Below are positions 7,769 through 15,628 of a stretch of DNA of 39,197 nt, in pieces. The notes below the pieces were generated by a model, which saw only the letters and a program-made list of their open reading frames with translations, made no database searches and had not been told where the DNA came from. The stretch's first letter is position 1, and every line of letters begins with the position of its first letter. The stretch is from NCBI GenBank assembly GCA_023391335.1, contig JAEWBG010000052.1:1-39197 (forward strand). Reading direction: 5' to 3'. This DNA comes from Pseudomonadota bacterium (GTDB lineage Bacteria; Pseudomonadota; Gammaproteobacteria; Steroidobacterales; Steroidobacteraceae). The position numbers and the translations under genes are program-made.

Positions 7769-8463
7769 CGCGTGAATCACCGCTGGTGCTTGCAGTGGAA
7801 GATGAGCCGCAAATGCAGTCGCTCATTCGAATGACGCTGCAAACCAACGGCATGCGTTGCGCGGAGGCTCACGACGCACGTGAAGCTTGGGCTCGAATCG
7901 ATACACAACGGCCGGACATCATCGTCGCCGATCTCGGACTCCCCGATGGCGATGGCATCGATTTGATTCGGCGCGTGCGTGCGGTCTCTCAGGTGCCCAT
8001 TCTCGTGCTCTCCGCGCGCTCACAAGAGCGGGACAAGATCGCGGCCCTCGATGCGGGTGCGGATGACTATGTCACAAAACCATTCAGCGCTGGAGAGTTG
8101 ATCGCTCGTCTACGCGTGGGATTGCGCCATGCGGCCGCGCGACGATCCGCAGAACCGCCATCGACGTTCGCTGTTCGCGAGCTGCACATCGATCTGCTTC
8201 GTCGGAAGGTAAGCCTGAGGGAAAAGCCAATCCACCTCACGCCGATCGAATACCGCCTGCTTGCAGCGCTGGTGCACAAAGCGGGGCAGGTCGTCACACA
8301 CGCCGAGCTGCTTGCCGCAGGTTGGGGTGCGAGCAAGGTCGACCAGCAACACTACTTGCGCATATACATGACTGCGCTACGCCGCAAGCTCGAACGCGAT
8401 TCGGCCCGCCCAGAATATCTGCTGACCGAAACCGGCGTCGGATATCGACTGAGCGACGAGTGA
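7765..8463 (+). CDS. KdpE-like OmpR-family response regulator
   Basis: A 232-residue two-domain regulator. The receiver (about 1-120) has the acidic pair in VEDEP, phospho-acceptor Asp56 in VADLGLPDGDG, and the switch lysine in DDYVTKPF. The C-terminal winged-helix DNA-binding domain (about 130-230) includes LTPIEYRLLAALVHKAGQVVTHAELL and LRIYMTALRRKLE, ending in ETGVGYRL, typical of KdpE. The true start is the ATG at 7765, overlapping the kinase stop; a longer upstream frame runs inside the kinase gene. It should be phosphorylated by the adjoining kinase. The target is probably the divergent kup promoter or a distant kdp operon. A hairpin overlaps its stop codon. Confidence 0.9.
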   Translation: MTRESPLVLAVEDEPQMQSLIRMTLQTNGMRCAEAHDAREAWARIDTQRPDIIVADLGLPDGDGIDLIRRVRAVSQVPILVLSARSQERDKIAALDAGADDYVTKPFSAGELIARLRVGLRHAAARRSAEPPSTFAVRELHIDLLRRKVSLREKPIHLTPIEYRLLAALVHKAGQVVTHAELLAAGWGASKVDQQHYLRIYMTALRRKLERDSARPEYLLTETGVGYRLSDE

Positions 8464-8487
8464 GCGCAGCCCTGCGGCGGCGCTCAC
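8460..8487. terminator. Hairpin overlapping the response regulator stop
   Basis: Arms GTGAGCGC (8460-8467) and GCGCTCAC (8480-8487) pair perfectly around a 12-base loop, between the convergent regulator and hpf genes. No T-run is visible, so strength is uncertain. Confidence 0.45.
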
Positions 8488-8507
8488 GTCGGATTCGTTG
8501 GTCGGAT

Positions 8508-8861
8508 TTACGGACTGACCGAATGCCGCTTCACATCGCCACGCAATTCCTGCGCGTAGTCGTGCAACTTCCTTTTGGCGCAATCGAACGCGTGATTCAG
8601 CGCCGCATAAAAGTCGGCGTGCTCTTCGTGATCGTTGCGCTGGTTGTGGACGTAAATTTCTTTACCGGGGACGCGGATGTCGATGCGAACGTCGAAAGGT
8701 GCGCCCTTGCTCTTGTGGGCGGGTGGCGTCTCGATCATCACGTGGCAGGCGGTGATTCGATCGAACATTTTTTCTAATTTGTCGACGTGTTCGCGGATGC
8801 GGGTTTCAACGGCGGGAGAAGGGTCCATATGGCGGAATGTGATCTGCAGGGGTGTTTGCAT
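8508..8861 (-). CDS. hpf: Ribosome hibernation promoting factor, HPF/RaiA family
   Basis: A 117-residue cytoplasmic protein of the HPF/YfiA (sigma-54 modulation) family. Visible features are the opening QITFRHMDPSPAVETRIREHVDKLEKMFDRI, the strand CHVMIETPPAHKSKG, DVRIDIRVPGKEIYVHNQ and the basic helix YAALNHAFDCAKRKLHDYAQELRG. It binds the 30S subunit at the mRNA/tRNA channel and stabilises inactive ribosomes in stress or stationary phase. The length is that of a short HPF, without the C-terminal dimerisation domain of long HPF. GGAGG precedes the ATG at a good distance. It is divergent from htpG, so both genes share a 288-base control region that includes a heat-shock promoter for htpG. Confidence 0.9.
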   Translation of the reverse strand: MQTPLQITFRHMDPSPAVETRIREHVDKLEKMFDRITACHVMIETPPAHKSKGAPFDVRIDIRVPGKEIYVHNQRNDHEEHADFYAALNHAFDCAKRKLHDYAQELRGDVKRHSVSP

Positions 8862-9064
8862 TGGTTGCCTCCGAGTACATCGACATGTTCGCAGTTTAGC
8901 CTGGTCTATGGATTACGGAATGCACGAAGTGGGCCTGAGTCGATCGGATGTGCTGGTCCGTGATCCGCCTCCCAGCCACCCGCGACCCGCGGCGCCCAAA
9001 CGCCGCTCGTTTGCAAAATCAGCCCCGAGATCAGCGCGAGATCAGCGAGGGTAAAACTGACGTG

Positions 9065-9092
9065 CTTGAAATTTCCCACCCCGCCCCTATTT
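9065..9092 (+). promoter_or_regulatory. Sigma-32 (RpoH) heat-shock promoter of htpG
   Basis: CTTGAAA (9065-9071) matches the sigma-32 -35 consensus exactly. CCCCTATTT (9084-9092) closely matches the -10 consensus CCCCATNT, with a 12-base spacer. It lies 57 bases before the htpG start. Confidence 0.85.
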
Positions 9093-9149
9093 GCCGCGCC
9101 AGCGCACTATGATGGCGCCCTTTTCGAGTTTGCGCATGAGGAGTAAGCA

Positions 9150-11024
9150 ATGTCGGTAGCCGATTCGGCCCAGACCCTAGGCTTTCAGGCCGAGGTCAAG
9201 CAGCTGCTAAAGCTGATGATCCATTCGCTGTACAGCCACAAAGAAATTTTTCTTCGCGAGCTGATCTCGAACGCGTCGGACGCGTGCGACAAGCTGCGGT
9301 TCCAATCGCTGGCAAAGCCGGAATTACTGGAAGGGCAGAGCGAGCTCACCATCACGATCGACGCGGACAAAGAGGCGCGCACCATCACGATCACGGACAC
9401 GGGCATCGGCATGACTCGGCAGGAGGCGATCGAGCATCTCGGCACGATCGCGAAGTCCGGTACGGCCGAGTTTCTAGCCAAGCTTACGGGCGATCAAAAG
9501 CAGGATGCGCAGCTGATCGGTCAGTTCGGCGTCGGCTTCTATTCTTCTTTCATCGTGGCCGAGCGTGTCGAAGTGTTTTCGCGTCGTGCGGGCGAGCCAG
9601 CCTCGAGCGGCGTGCACTGGGAGTCGCGCGGCGAAGGCGAGTTCACGGTGAACGACGTCGAGCTGCCGCTGCGCGGCACCAAGATCGTGCTGCACTTGAA
9701 GGAGGATCAGCAGGAGTTCGCCGACGACTATCGAATCCGTTCGCTGGTTCGCAAGTACTCGGATCACATCGCATTCCCGGTTCGGATGCGCAAGTCGGAG
9801 AAGGACGCGGAGTACGAAAACATCAACCAAGCGCAGGCCCTGTGGACGCGCCCGCGCACTGAAGTCAAAGAAGAGGAATACAAGGAGTTCTATCGCCACA
9901 TCTCGCACGACTTCACCGATCCGCTCGCGTGGTCGCATGGCAAGGTGGAAGGCAAAAAGGAATATACGAGCCTGCTCTACATTCCTTCTCGTGCGCCTTT
10001 CGATTTATGGCATCGCGACGGAGCTCGCGGGCTCAAGCTTTACGTCCGGCGCGTATTCATCATGGATGATGCAGAACAATTCTTGCCGATGTACCTGCGG
10101 TTCGTGAAAGGCGTGGTCGATTCGGCGGATCTGCCGCTGAACATCTCGCGTGAAATGTTGCAGCAGGATGCGTCGATCGACGCAATGCGAACTGGCCTTG
10201 CGCGCCGCGTCCTCGACATGCTGACCAAACTTGCTAAGGATGAGCCTGAGAAATATGCGACGTTCTGGAAGGAGTTCGGCACCGTCTTGAAAGAAGGTCC
10301 GGCCGAAGATCATGCGAATCGCGAGCGTATCGCCAAGTTGCTGCGCTTCTCGAGCACGCACACGGACGGCGAGACTCAGGACGTGACGCTCGATGACTAT
10401 ATCGCGCGCATGAAGCCAGGACAGAACGCGATCTATTACGTGATCGCCGAGACCTTCGGTGCTGCGAAGTCCAGCCCGCATTTGGAGATGCTGCGTCGCA
10501 AAGGCGTGGAAGTCTTGTTGTTATCGGATCGCATTGACGATTGGCTGATGGATCACTTGCGCGAATATGACGGCAAGAGCTTCCGCAACGTCGCTCGCGG
10601 CGATTTGGATTTGACCGGCATTCAGACGGAAGAAGAAAAGAAGGCACAAGAGTCGCTGTCGAAAGAACACAGTGCACTCGTCGATCGGATCAAGAAGTCT
10701 TTGGGCGATCGCGTGAGCGACGTTCGCGTCACCGCGCGTTTGGCGGATTCGCCTGCGTGCTTGGTCTTGGGCGAGCACGATCTAGGCGCTCAAATGCGCA
10801 AGATCCTTGAAGCCGCGGGGCAAAAGGCACCGCCTACTAAGCCTGCATTAGAGATCAATCCGACGCATCCGCTGCTCAAGCGCATCGAAGGCACTGCCGA
10901 TGGCGCAACGTTCGATGACCTTGCGCTCTTGGTCTTTGAACAAGCGACGCTGGCTGAGGGTGGACAGTTGTCTGAGCCCGTGGCGTTTGTGCAGCGATTG
11001 AATCGCCTGTTGCTATCGGTGTGA
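9150..11024 (+). CDS. htpG: Molecular chaperone HtpG (Hsp90)
   Basis: A 624-residue cytoplasmic Hsp90. The GHKL ATPase domain has SLYSHKEIFLRELISNASDA (about 28-47), the DTGIGMT loop and LIGQFGVGFYSSFIVAE. The middle domain contains the VKGVVDSADLPLNISREMLQ stretch, with the ATP-contacting arginine in its NxSRE part. The C-terminal dimerisation part ends in LAEGGQLSEPVAFVQRLNRLLLSV. Length matches E. coli HtpG (624). AGGAG lies seven bases before the ATG. Expression should be heat inducible from the sigma-32 promoter upstream. The stop codon TGA sits inside the left arm of a tandem-unit inverted repeat, and an FKBP lipoprotein gene follows. Confidence 0.98.
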   Translation: MSVADSAQTLGFQAEVKQLLKLMIHSLYSHKEIFLRELISNASDACDKLRFQSLAKPELLEGQSELTITIDADKEARTITITDTGIGMTRQEAIEHLGTIAKSGTAEFLAKLTGDQKQDAQLIGQFGVGFYSSFIVAERVEVFSRRAGEPASSGVHWESRGEGEFTVNDVELPLRGTKIVLHLKEDQQEFADDYRIRSLVRKYSDHIAFPVRMRKSEKDAEYENINQAQALWTRPRTEVKEEEYKEFYRHISHDFTDPLAWSHGKVEGKKEYTSLLYIPSRAPFDLWHRDGARGLKLYVRRVFIMDDAEQFLPMYLRFVKGVVDSADLPLNISREMLQQDASIDAMRTGLARRVLDMLTKLAKDEPEKYATFWKEFGTVLKEGPAEDHANRERIAKLLRFSSTHTDGETQDVTLDDYIARMKPGQNAIYYVIAETFGAAKSSPHLEMLRRKGVEVLLLSDRIDDWLMDHLREYDGKSFRNVARGDLDLTGIQTEEEKKAQESLSKEHSALVDRIKKSLGDRVSDVRVTARLADSPACLVLGEHDLGAQMRKILEAAGQKAPPTKPALEINPTHPLLKRIEGTADGATFDDLALLVFEQATLAEGGQLSEPVAFVQRLNRLLLSV

Positions 11025-11148
11025 TGGAGTGAAGGCGAGCTTGCGCTCGTGTGAAAGCTTCGCGTGAACAGCGGGGCACGATACGTTCCGCTGTTCACGT
11101 GCGCAGCACTCTCACCCGTCACATCATCACCTCATCACCTCATCACAC
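11019..11148. repeat. Tandem-unit inverted repeat A (GTGATG family), htpG-fkpA gap
   Basis: Left arm GTGTGATGGAGTGA (11019-11032) includes the htpG stop. The right arm is made of tandem TCATCACC units (about 11123-11148); its segment 11135-11148 is complementary to the left arm at 12 of 14 positions. Nested inside is a perfect 12-base hairpin, CGTGAACAGCGG (11063-11074) with CCGCTGTTCACG (11088-11099). Element B carries the identical 14-base left arm. Confidence 0.8.
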
Positions 11149-11163
11149 TCAAGAGTCCGTCAC

Positions 11164-11631
11164 ATGAGACCTATCGCGACAATAGTTCTGGCTAGCAGCT
11201 TGGCCTTGGCCGCATGCGGCTCCAAGAACTCCGAACCGGTCACTAGCACCGCCGCATCCGCACCGGCACCGGTCACGGAGTTGCAGCGGATCGATCTCGA
11301 AGTGCCGAACGGTGAAGGCGTGTCGCAGGGACAAGTTGCTGTCGTGCATTACACCGGTTGGTTGTACGACCCGCACGCGCCGGATCACAAGGGCAAGAAG
11401 TTCGACAGCTCACGCGATCGTGGGCAGCCGTTTCGCTTTGAGATCGGCGCCGGCAACGTGATCAAAGGCTGGGACGAAGGCGTGCAAGGCATGCGCGTCG
11501 GTGGTCAACGTCGCCTCATCGTCCCCGCAGCGCTTGCGTATGGATCGGAAGGTGCGGGTGGCGGCGTGATTCCGCCGAATTCACCGCTGGTGTTCGATAT
11601 TGAGTTGCTGGCGATCGAGCAGCCGAATTAG
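11164..11631 (+). CDS. FKBP-type peptidyl-prolyl isomerase, lipoprotein
   Basis: A 155-residue lipoprotein. The signal peptide ends in a lipobox LAAC with the lipidated cysteine at residue 18, followed by a short Ser/Ala/Pro linker. The FKBP fold occupies about 45-152, with VAVVHYTGWLYD, KKFDSSRDRGQPFRFEIGAGNVIKGWDEGVQGMRVG, the LAYGSEGAG loop and IPPNSPLVFDIELL. It should catalyse cis-trans isomerisation of proline bonds in periplasmic proteins. Aspartate in FDSS and the VIKGWD tryptophan, both active-site residues, are present. Only a weak AAGAG lies before the ATG, because the preceding gap is filled by repeat element A. Element B starts on its stop codon. Confidence 0.92.
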   Translation: MRPIATIVLASSLALAACGSKNSEPVTSTAASAPAPVTELQRIDLEVPNGEGVSQGQVAVVHYTGWLYDPHAPDHKGKKFDSSRDRGQPFRFEIGAGNVIKGWDEGVQGMRVGGQRRLIVPAALAYGSEGAGGGVIPPNSPLVFDIELLAIEQPN

Positions 11632-11766
11632 TGTGATGGAGTGATGAGGTGAATGCGAGCCGCGCTCGCATGAGATGCAAGACACCAGGATTGTGAGTTG
11701 GTCGTGAACAATGGAATGACTCACGCCGTTCACGCGCAATGCGCATTCACTTCATCACGCCATCAC
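11631..11766. repeat. Tandem-unit inverted repeat B (GTGATG family), fkpA-PEBP gap
   Basis: The left arm at 11633-11657 and the right arm at 11742-11766 are complementary at 23 of 25 positions. The left arm is built of GTGATGGA/GTGATGAG units and the right arm of TTCATCAC/GCCATCAC units. A nested 7-base hairpin, CGTGAAC (11703-11709) with GTTCACG (11728-11734), uses the same core as the hairpin nested in element A. It lies between convergent genes and could terminate transcription from both sides. Confidence 0.85.
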
Positions 11767-11778
11767 TTCACAGCGTGA

Positions 11779-12405
11779 TCAGCTCACGCCTGGATTCAGC
11801 GTATACGTGCCGGCGAGCGACGCTTCGGCAAGGATGAACGGACGCATCGCTTCGAGCGCTTCAGGCGCGGTGAAGTCGTCATCGACTTTCAATCGCGGCG
11901 TGCTCAGGGCGTAGACCGTGAACTGATAGTGATGCACGCGCATGTCATTCCACGGCGGGCACGGACCATCGTAGCCGCGGTAGGTGCCTGACATGTCCGG
12001 ATCGTCGGCAAACCAGCCGGTGTAGTCATTGATGCCCTGGCGCGAACCCTTCGGGCCCGGCAGCTGCTTCTTACCGCCCGCAACGATGCCACTCGAGCAT
12101 TCTCCGGCGGCAATCTCTGTGACTGAATGCGGAATGTCGACAATCGCCCAGTGATAGAAGTTTGCGCGCGGCAAGCTGGCCGGCACGACGCGGCCTTCTT
12201 TGTTCACATCGTCCGGTTTCGAAGGTGCATCGGGATCTACGCAAATGATCGCGAACGACTGCGTCTCGGCCGGTGCGCCGGTCCATTTCAGCTGCGGATT
12301 GTGATTCGAGGCGAAGCGCACGTGCAGTACGGAGTCAGGTACGCCGAACGCAAAATCGGCGGGGATGGGTTGCTGATCCAGGAAGCTTGCGGATGTGAGC
12401 TTCAT
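11779..12405 (-). CDS. YbhB/YbcL family Raf kinase inhibitor-like (PEBP) protein
   Basis: A 208-residue protein of the phosphatidylethanolamine-binding family. Conserved parts are LKWTGAPAETQSFAIICVDPDAP, NFYHWAIVDIP, the glycine-rich stretch before YTGWFADDPDMSGTYRGYDGPCPPWNDMRVHHYQFTVYAL, and LAGTYTLNPGVS at the end. These line the anion-binding pocket (DPDAP and the H-W of FYHWAIVDIP). It has no signal peptide and is probably cytoplasmic. The ATG at 12405 is preceded by GAGGA; the longer in-frame reading to 12558 overlaps rocD and is not needed. Function in bacteria is not settled. It lies 25 bases downstream of rocD on the same strand, so they may be co-transcribed. Confidence 0.88.
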   Translation of the reverse strand: MKLTSASFLDQQPIPADFAFGVPDSVLHVRFASNHNPQLKWTGAPAETQSFAIICVDPDAPSKPDDVNKEGRVVPASLPRANFYHWAIVDIPHSVTEIAAGECSSGIVAGGKKQLPGPKGSRQGINDYTGWFADDPDMSGTYRGYDGPCPPWNDMRVHHYQFTVYALSTPRLKVDDDFTAPEALEAMRPFILAEASLAGTYTLNPGVS

Positions 12406-12430
12406 AGGCGTCCTCGAATTCGTTAACGGT

Positions 12431-13693
12431 TCATGCAGAAACCGCGGCGCGCGCTGCGAGTTCCTTCGATTCACCGACAGGCCACGACTCGACGATTTCG
12501 CGGAACCGTTCGACAGCCCAATCCAATTGTTCGCGTTCGATGATGAGCGGCGGTGCAAAGCGAATCACGGTGCGATGTGTGTCTTTCGTCAGAATGCCGG
12601 CCTGCAACAGTTTAAGCGCGACCTCGCGCGCATCCGCATATTCCGGGTTGAACTCCACGCCACACCATAAGCCGCGCCCGCGGACTTCGCGAATGATCGG
12701 GCTCTTAATTGCAGCGAGCCGTTGTAGCAGGTATGCGCCCAGTTCTGCACTGCGTTCGCATAACTTTTCCTCGACTAATACGTTCAGAGCCGCAAGCCCA
12801 ACGGCGCACGCAAGCGGGCTGCCGCCGAAGGTGCTCCCGTGATCGCCAGGGGTAAACACATTCATCAGTTCGCGCTTCGCTAAGAACAGCGAGACGGGCA
12901 GTAAGCCGCCTCCGAGCGCTTTGCCGAGCACCAAACCGTCGGGTTGAACGTTTTCGTGTTGGCACGCAAGCATACTGCCGGTGCGGCCGAGGCCGGTTTG
13001 AACTTCATCGGCAAGCAATAGCACGCGGTGGCTGCGGCAGATTTCCGCGCACCGCGCCAAATAACCAGCTGGAGGCATGCGAATCCCTGCTTCACCTTGC
13101 ATCGGCTCCATGATGAAAGCTGCGGTATTCGGCGTGATCGCCCGCTCGAGCGCTTGAGCATCGCCGAACGGCACAATTCTCACGCCCGGCATGAATGGAC
13201 CAAAACCCTCTCGATACTGCTCTTCGGTAGACAGCGCAACGACGCCCAGTGTGCGTCCGTGGAAATTGCCTTCGCAGGCAATGATCTCGGCTTCGTCTTC
13301 TGCGATGCCCTTGACCGTGTAGCCCCACTTGCGAGCGGCCTTCAATGCCGTTTCCACGGCTTCTGCGCCGGTGTTCATCGGTAATGCTTGATCCATTCCG
13401 GTGAGTTCGCATGCGCGGCGCAAAAACGGCCCCAGCAATGCATTCCGATAGGCGCGCGACGTCACCGCGAGCGTTTGTGCTTGCTGCGTGAGCGCGGCAA
13501 CCAACTTTGGATGAGCATGACCATGACTGACGGCCGAGTACGCGCTCATCATGTCGAGATAGCGGCGCTCCTGATCGTCCCATGCGTACACGCCTTGCGC
13601 GCGGACGAGCGTGACGGGCAGAGGATCGTAGTTGCGCGCACAGAATGCGCCGTCTGAATCGTCAGACGTGAGATTGAATCTATCGAGAGTCAT
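12431..13693 (-). CDS. rocD: Ornithine--oxo-acid transaminase
   Basis: A 420-residue PLP-dependent class III aminotransferase that converts ornithine plus 2-oxoglutarate to glutamate semialdehyde, on the arginine/ornithine to proline or glutamate route. Features are the NYDPLPVTLVRAQGVYAWD start typical of ornithine aminotransferases, MNTGAEAVETALKAARKWGY, NFHGRTLG, the PLP-binding LLADEVQTGLGRTG (about 226-239) and the Schiff-base lysine Lys258 in VLGKALGGG. Length fits the family (~400). The related proC lies about 3 kb away and acts on the cyclised product. A perfect 16-base palindrome (13692-13707) overlaps the start codon and occupies the place of a Shine-Dalgarno sequence, suggesting operator or RNA-structure control. 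Confidence 0.93.
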   Translation of the reverse strand: MTLDRFNLTSDDSDGAFCARNYDPLPVTLVRAQGVYAWDDQERRYLDMMSAYSAVSHGHAHPKLVAALTQQAQTLAVTSRAYRNALLGPFLRRACELTGMDQALPMNTGAEAVETALKAARKWGYTVKGIAEDEAEIIACEGNFHGRTLGVVALSTEEQYREGFGPFMPGVRIVPFGDAQALERAITPNTAAFIMEPMQGEAGIRMPPAGYLARCAEICRSHRVLLLADEVQTGLGRTGSMLACQHENVQPDGLVLGKALGGGLLPVSLFLAKRELMNVFTPGDHGSTFGGSPLACAVGLAALNVLVEEKLCERSAELGAYLLQRLAAIKSPIIREVRGRGLWCGVEFNPEYADAREVALKLLQAGILTKDTHRTVIRFAPPLIIEREQLDWAVERFREIVESWPVGESKELAARAAVSA

Positions 13694-13707
13694 TCGGTCG
13701 ACCGAAT
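13692..13707. promoter_or_regulatory. Perfect 16-base palindrome over the rocD start
   Basis: ATTCGGTCGACCGAAT is fully self-complementary and includes the first two bases of the rocD start codon. It could be a dimeric repressor operator or, in RNA, a hairpin hiding the initiation site. No regulator gene adjoins it. Confidence 0.5.
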
Positions 13708-13845
13708 CTTGTTATCGCCGCCAGATGGTAGCTGGCAGGGAAAATCCTGGCTATCAGCCCGTTCCCTAGAGCCTCTCTCCACGTCACTTGTGACCCGAGT
13801 TTTTGCACCGTCGCAGATCGAATCGCTATCCGTTAACCTGCGTCC

Positions 13846-14481
13846 ATGTCATTTCGCCCACAAGTCGAGCAGCTGCTCATCCCAGGTCCCGCAGGTCAAT
13901 TGGAGGCGATCGTTGAAGTGCCGCCCGATGCCGGCACTGAGCTCGTCGCCGTCGTATGCCATCCGCACCCGCTCTACGGCGGCACGATGACAAACAAGGT
14001 TGTGCACATGCTCGCGAGGGCATTCAACGAACTGGCGATACCCGCAGTGCGCTTTAATTTTCGCGGCATAGGTCGCAGCGCCGGGACATACGACGAAGGA
14101 CGCGGCGAAACCGCCGATTGCGAAGCCGCCGCGCAGTGGGCCGCGGGGCGTTGGCCTGCCGCTCGACTCGTCCTCGGCGGTTTCTCATTTGGCGGTGCAG
14201 TGGCAATTCGTGCGGCCGCGGTGCTTGCCCCTGCGAAGCTGGTAACGGTGGCTCCGGCGATTCGCAAGGTAGAAGTAGGGCCCGAACACATTCCTGCCTG
14301 TCCGTGGTTGATCGTGCAGGGCGACAGCGATGAGCTTGTCGACCCGACTGACATCAAGCAATGGGCGCACGGTTTGCCGCAGCCGCCTGTGCTGAAATGT
14401 CTGGCCGGCGTGGATCATTTCTTCCACGGAAAATTGAACGAGTTGCGCGACACCGTCGTTGACTGGATGCGCAACGGTTGA
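13846..14481 (+). CDS. Alpha/beta hydrolase (small dienelactone-hydrolase-like)
   Basis: A 211-residue cytoplasmic alpha/beta hydrolase. The family opening VVCHPHPLYGGTMTNKVVHMLARAF, the oxyanion region RFNFRGIGRSAGTYD and the nucleophile elbow GGFSFGG (serine near residue 110) are present. The acid probably lies in GDSDELVDP and the histidine in VDHFFHG near residue 195, giving a complete triad. The CHPHPxxGGxMxN signature is common in conserved housekeeping hydrolases of proteobacteria whose substrates are unknown. It is divergent from rocD. The TerB-like gene starts 16 bases after its stop, suggesting one transcript. Confidence 0.85.
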   Translation: MSFRPQVEQLLIPGPAGQLEAIVEVPPDAGTELVAVVCHPHPLYGGTMTNKVVHMLARAFNELAIPAVRFNFRGIGRSAGTYDEGRGETADCEAAAQWAAGRWPAARLVLGGFSFGGAVAIRAAAVLAPAKLVTVAPAIRKVEVGPEHIPACPWLIVQGDSDELVDPTDIKQWAHGLPQPPVLKCLAGVDHFFHGKLNELRDTVVDWMRNG

Positions 14482-14497
14482 TGAGTGGGAACTACGA

Positions 14498-14965
14498 ATG
14501 CTTGCACAATTGAAGAAAATCTTCGGCCAAGAGCCGATCCGCGATGGGTTGCTCGAACAGCGCGAGCCGCTCGAAACTGCCACGGCGGCATTGCTCATAG
14601 AACTCGCGCGCTCGGATTTTTCCGAAACCGACACCGAGGCAAATGCGATCCGCCAGCTGCTGCGCGATCGCTTCCGACTGGATGAGACAGCGCTCGACAA
14701 GTTGATCTCGGATGCCAAACAGCGGGCGGATAGCGCGACCTCACTCCACGAATTCACTCATCGGCTGAATGTGGAGTTACCCGAGTCGGAGAAGCTAGCG
14801 ATCGTCGAGATGCTGTGGAAGGTGAGCCATGCGGATGGCCGGATCGACAAACACGAGGAGCATCTCATCCAACGCGTTGCGGGTTTGCTGCATATTTCCG
14901 ATCGCGACCGCGTCAGGCTGAAGCTGAAGGTCGTCGTCGATGGATCGGAACCGGGGCAGGCTTGA
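14498..14965 (+). CDS. TerB-family (tellurite resistance-like) protein
   Basis: A 155-residue all-helical protein. Two TerB-like repeats of acidic helices are visible: ATAALLIELARSDFSETDTEANAIRQLLRDRF (about 27-58) and EKLAIVEMLWKVSHADGRIDKHEEHLIQRVAGLLHISD (about 98-135). The Asp/Glu residues in SDFSETDTE and ADGRIDKHEE are the positions used for metal binding in TerB. The ATG at 14498 is preceded by GGGA. The family (DUF533/TerB-like) is widespread and usually not tied to actual tellurite resistance. It follows the hydrolase gene closely. It may be a membrane-associated stress accessory, but no function can be read from context. Confidence 0.85.
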   Translation: MLAQLKKIFGQEPIRDGLLEQREPLETATAALLIELARSDFSETDTEANAIRQLLRDRFRLDETALDKLISDAKQRADSATSLHEFTHRLNVELPESEKLAIVEMLWKVSHADGRIDKHEEHLIQRVAGLLHISDRDRVRLKLKVVVDGSEPGQA

Positions 14966-15072
14966 GGCTATCGACAGTCTTGCGAAGATGCGTTGTCCAG
15001 CTTGAGTTGTAGTAGGAAATCGCTGGAAAACTAGGGGTTTGGAGAGTGCTTGGGGCAGAGCTGGTTTTGAAG

Positions 15073-15103
15073 GAGTCCTCCGAGGCACAAGCCCGGAGGA
15101 CTC
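15073..15103. terminator. Strong hairpin downstream of the HU-like gene
   Basis: Perfect 10-base arms GAGTCCTCCG (15073-15082) and CGGAGGACTC (15094-15103) enclose an 11-base loop and are flanked by GGTTTTGA/TCAAAACC, which extend the symmetry. It sits between the convergent terB-like and HU-like genes and probably terminates both. Confidence 0.65.
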
Positions 15104-15127
15104 AAAACCGCTAGCCGCGGACGGTGA

Positions 15128-15439
15128 TTAGTTCACCATTTCCTTGAGGCTCTTCAGTGCGGCAATGCGCACCTTCTTGCTGGCGGGCTTTGCCTTGAAG
15201 GTCATCTTCTCGCCCGTGAACGGGTTGATGCCTTCGCGTGCCTTCGTGGCGGGCTTCTTGACGACCTTCATCTTCAGCAGGCCGGGGAGAGTGAACAGTC
15301 CCGAGCCCTTGAGGCTTTTCTTCACGACGCCGCCCAAAGATTCGAACACATCGGAGACTTGCTTCTTAGCAAGACCGGTGTCTTTGGAAATCTGGGCGAG
15401 GATCTCCGACTTAGTCGGCGCTGCGTTCTTCTTTGCCAT
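15128..15439 (-). CDS. HU-family DNA-binding protein
   Basis: A 103-residue basic nucleoid protein. The HU fold is seen in KSEILAQISKDTGLAKKQVSDVFESLGGVVKKSLKGSGLFTLPGLLKMKVVKKPATKAREGINPFTGE (about 10-77), where the arm region carries the conserved R-x-G-x-NPxTGE pattern with the DNA-intercalating proline. A lysine-rich extension KMTFKAKPASKKVRIAALKSLKEMV completes it. It is longer than canonical HU (90) because of an 8-9 residue N-terminal extension (MAKKNAAPT) and resembles the HU-like paralogs rather than HupA/HupB or IHF. AGGAG precedes the ATG. It should bind and bend DNA non-specifically. It is monocistronic, with a strong hairpin downstream. Confidence 0.92.
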   Translation of the reverse strand: MAKKNAAPTKSEILAQISKDTGLAKKQVSDVFESLGGVVKKSLKGSGLFTLPGLLKMKVVKKPATKAREGINPFTGEKMTFKAKPASKKVRIAALKSLKEMVN

Positions 15440-15628
15440 TTGTAATCTCCTGTAATCAGTAAAGAGTCGCGCCGTCTATTGTGATCGGTCGCGGACGGTG
15501 CAAGGCGCGCGGGAAAATAACACAAGATTTGCCGCTGTTTAAGCGGCGCCACACATTTTTATCCCTATTTTTTTAGGCTCTGCGCGCGTTTTGCGATCCG
15601 TCGTCGGCTCGCGACGCACGTTTGTTCG

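Noticed and set aside
11063..11099. Nested 12-base hairpin considered as an intrinsic terminator for htpG
   Set aside because: No T-run follows either arm, and it is embedded in the larger inverted repeat that recurs in other gap types. Termination remains possible, but I did not call it as such.
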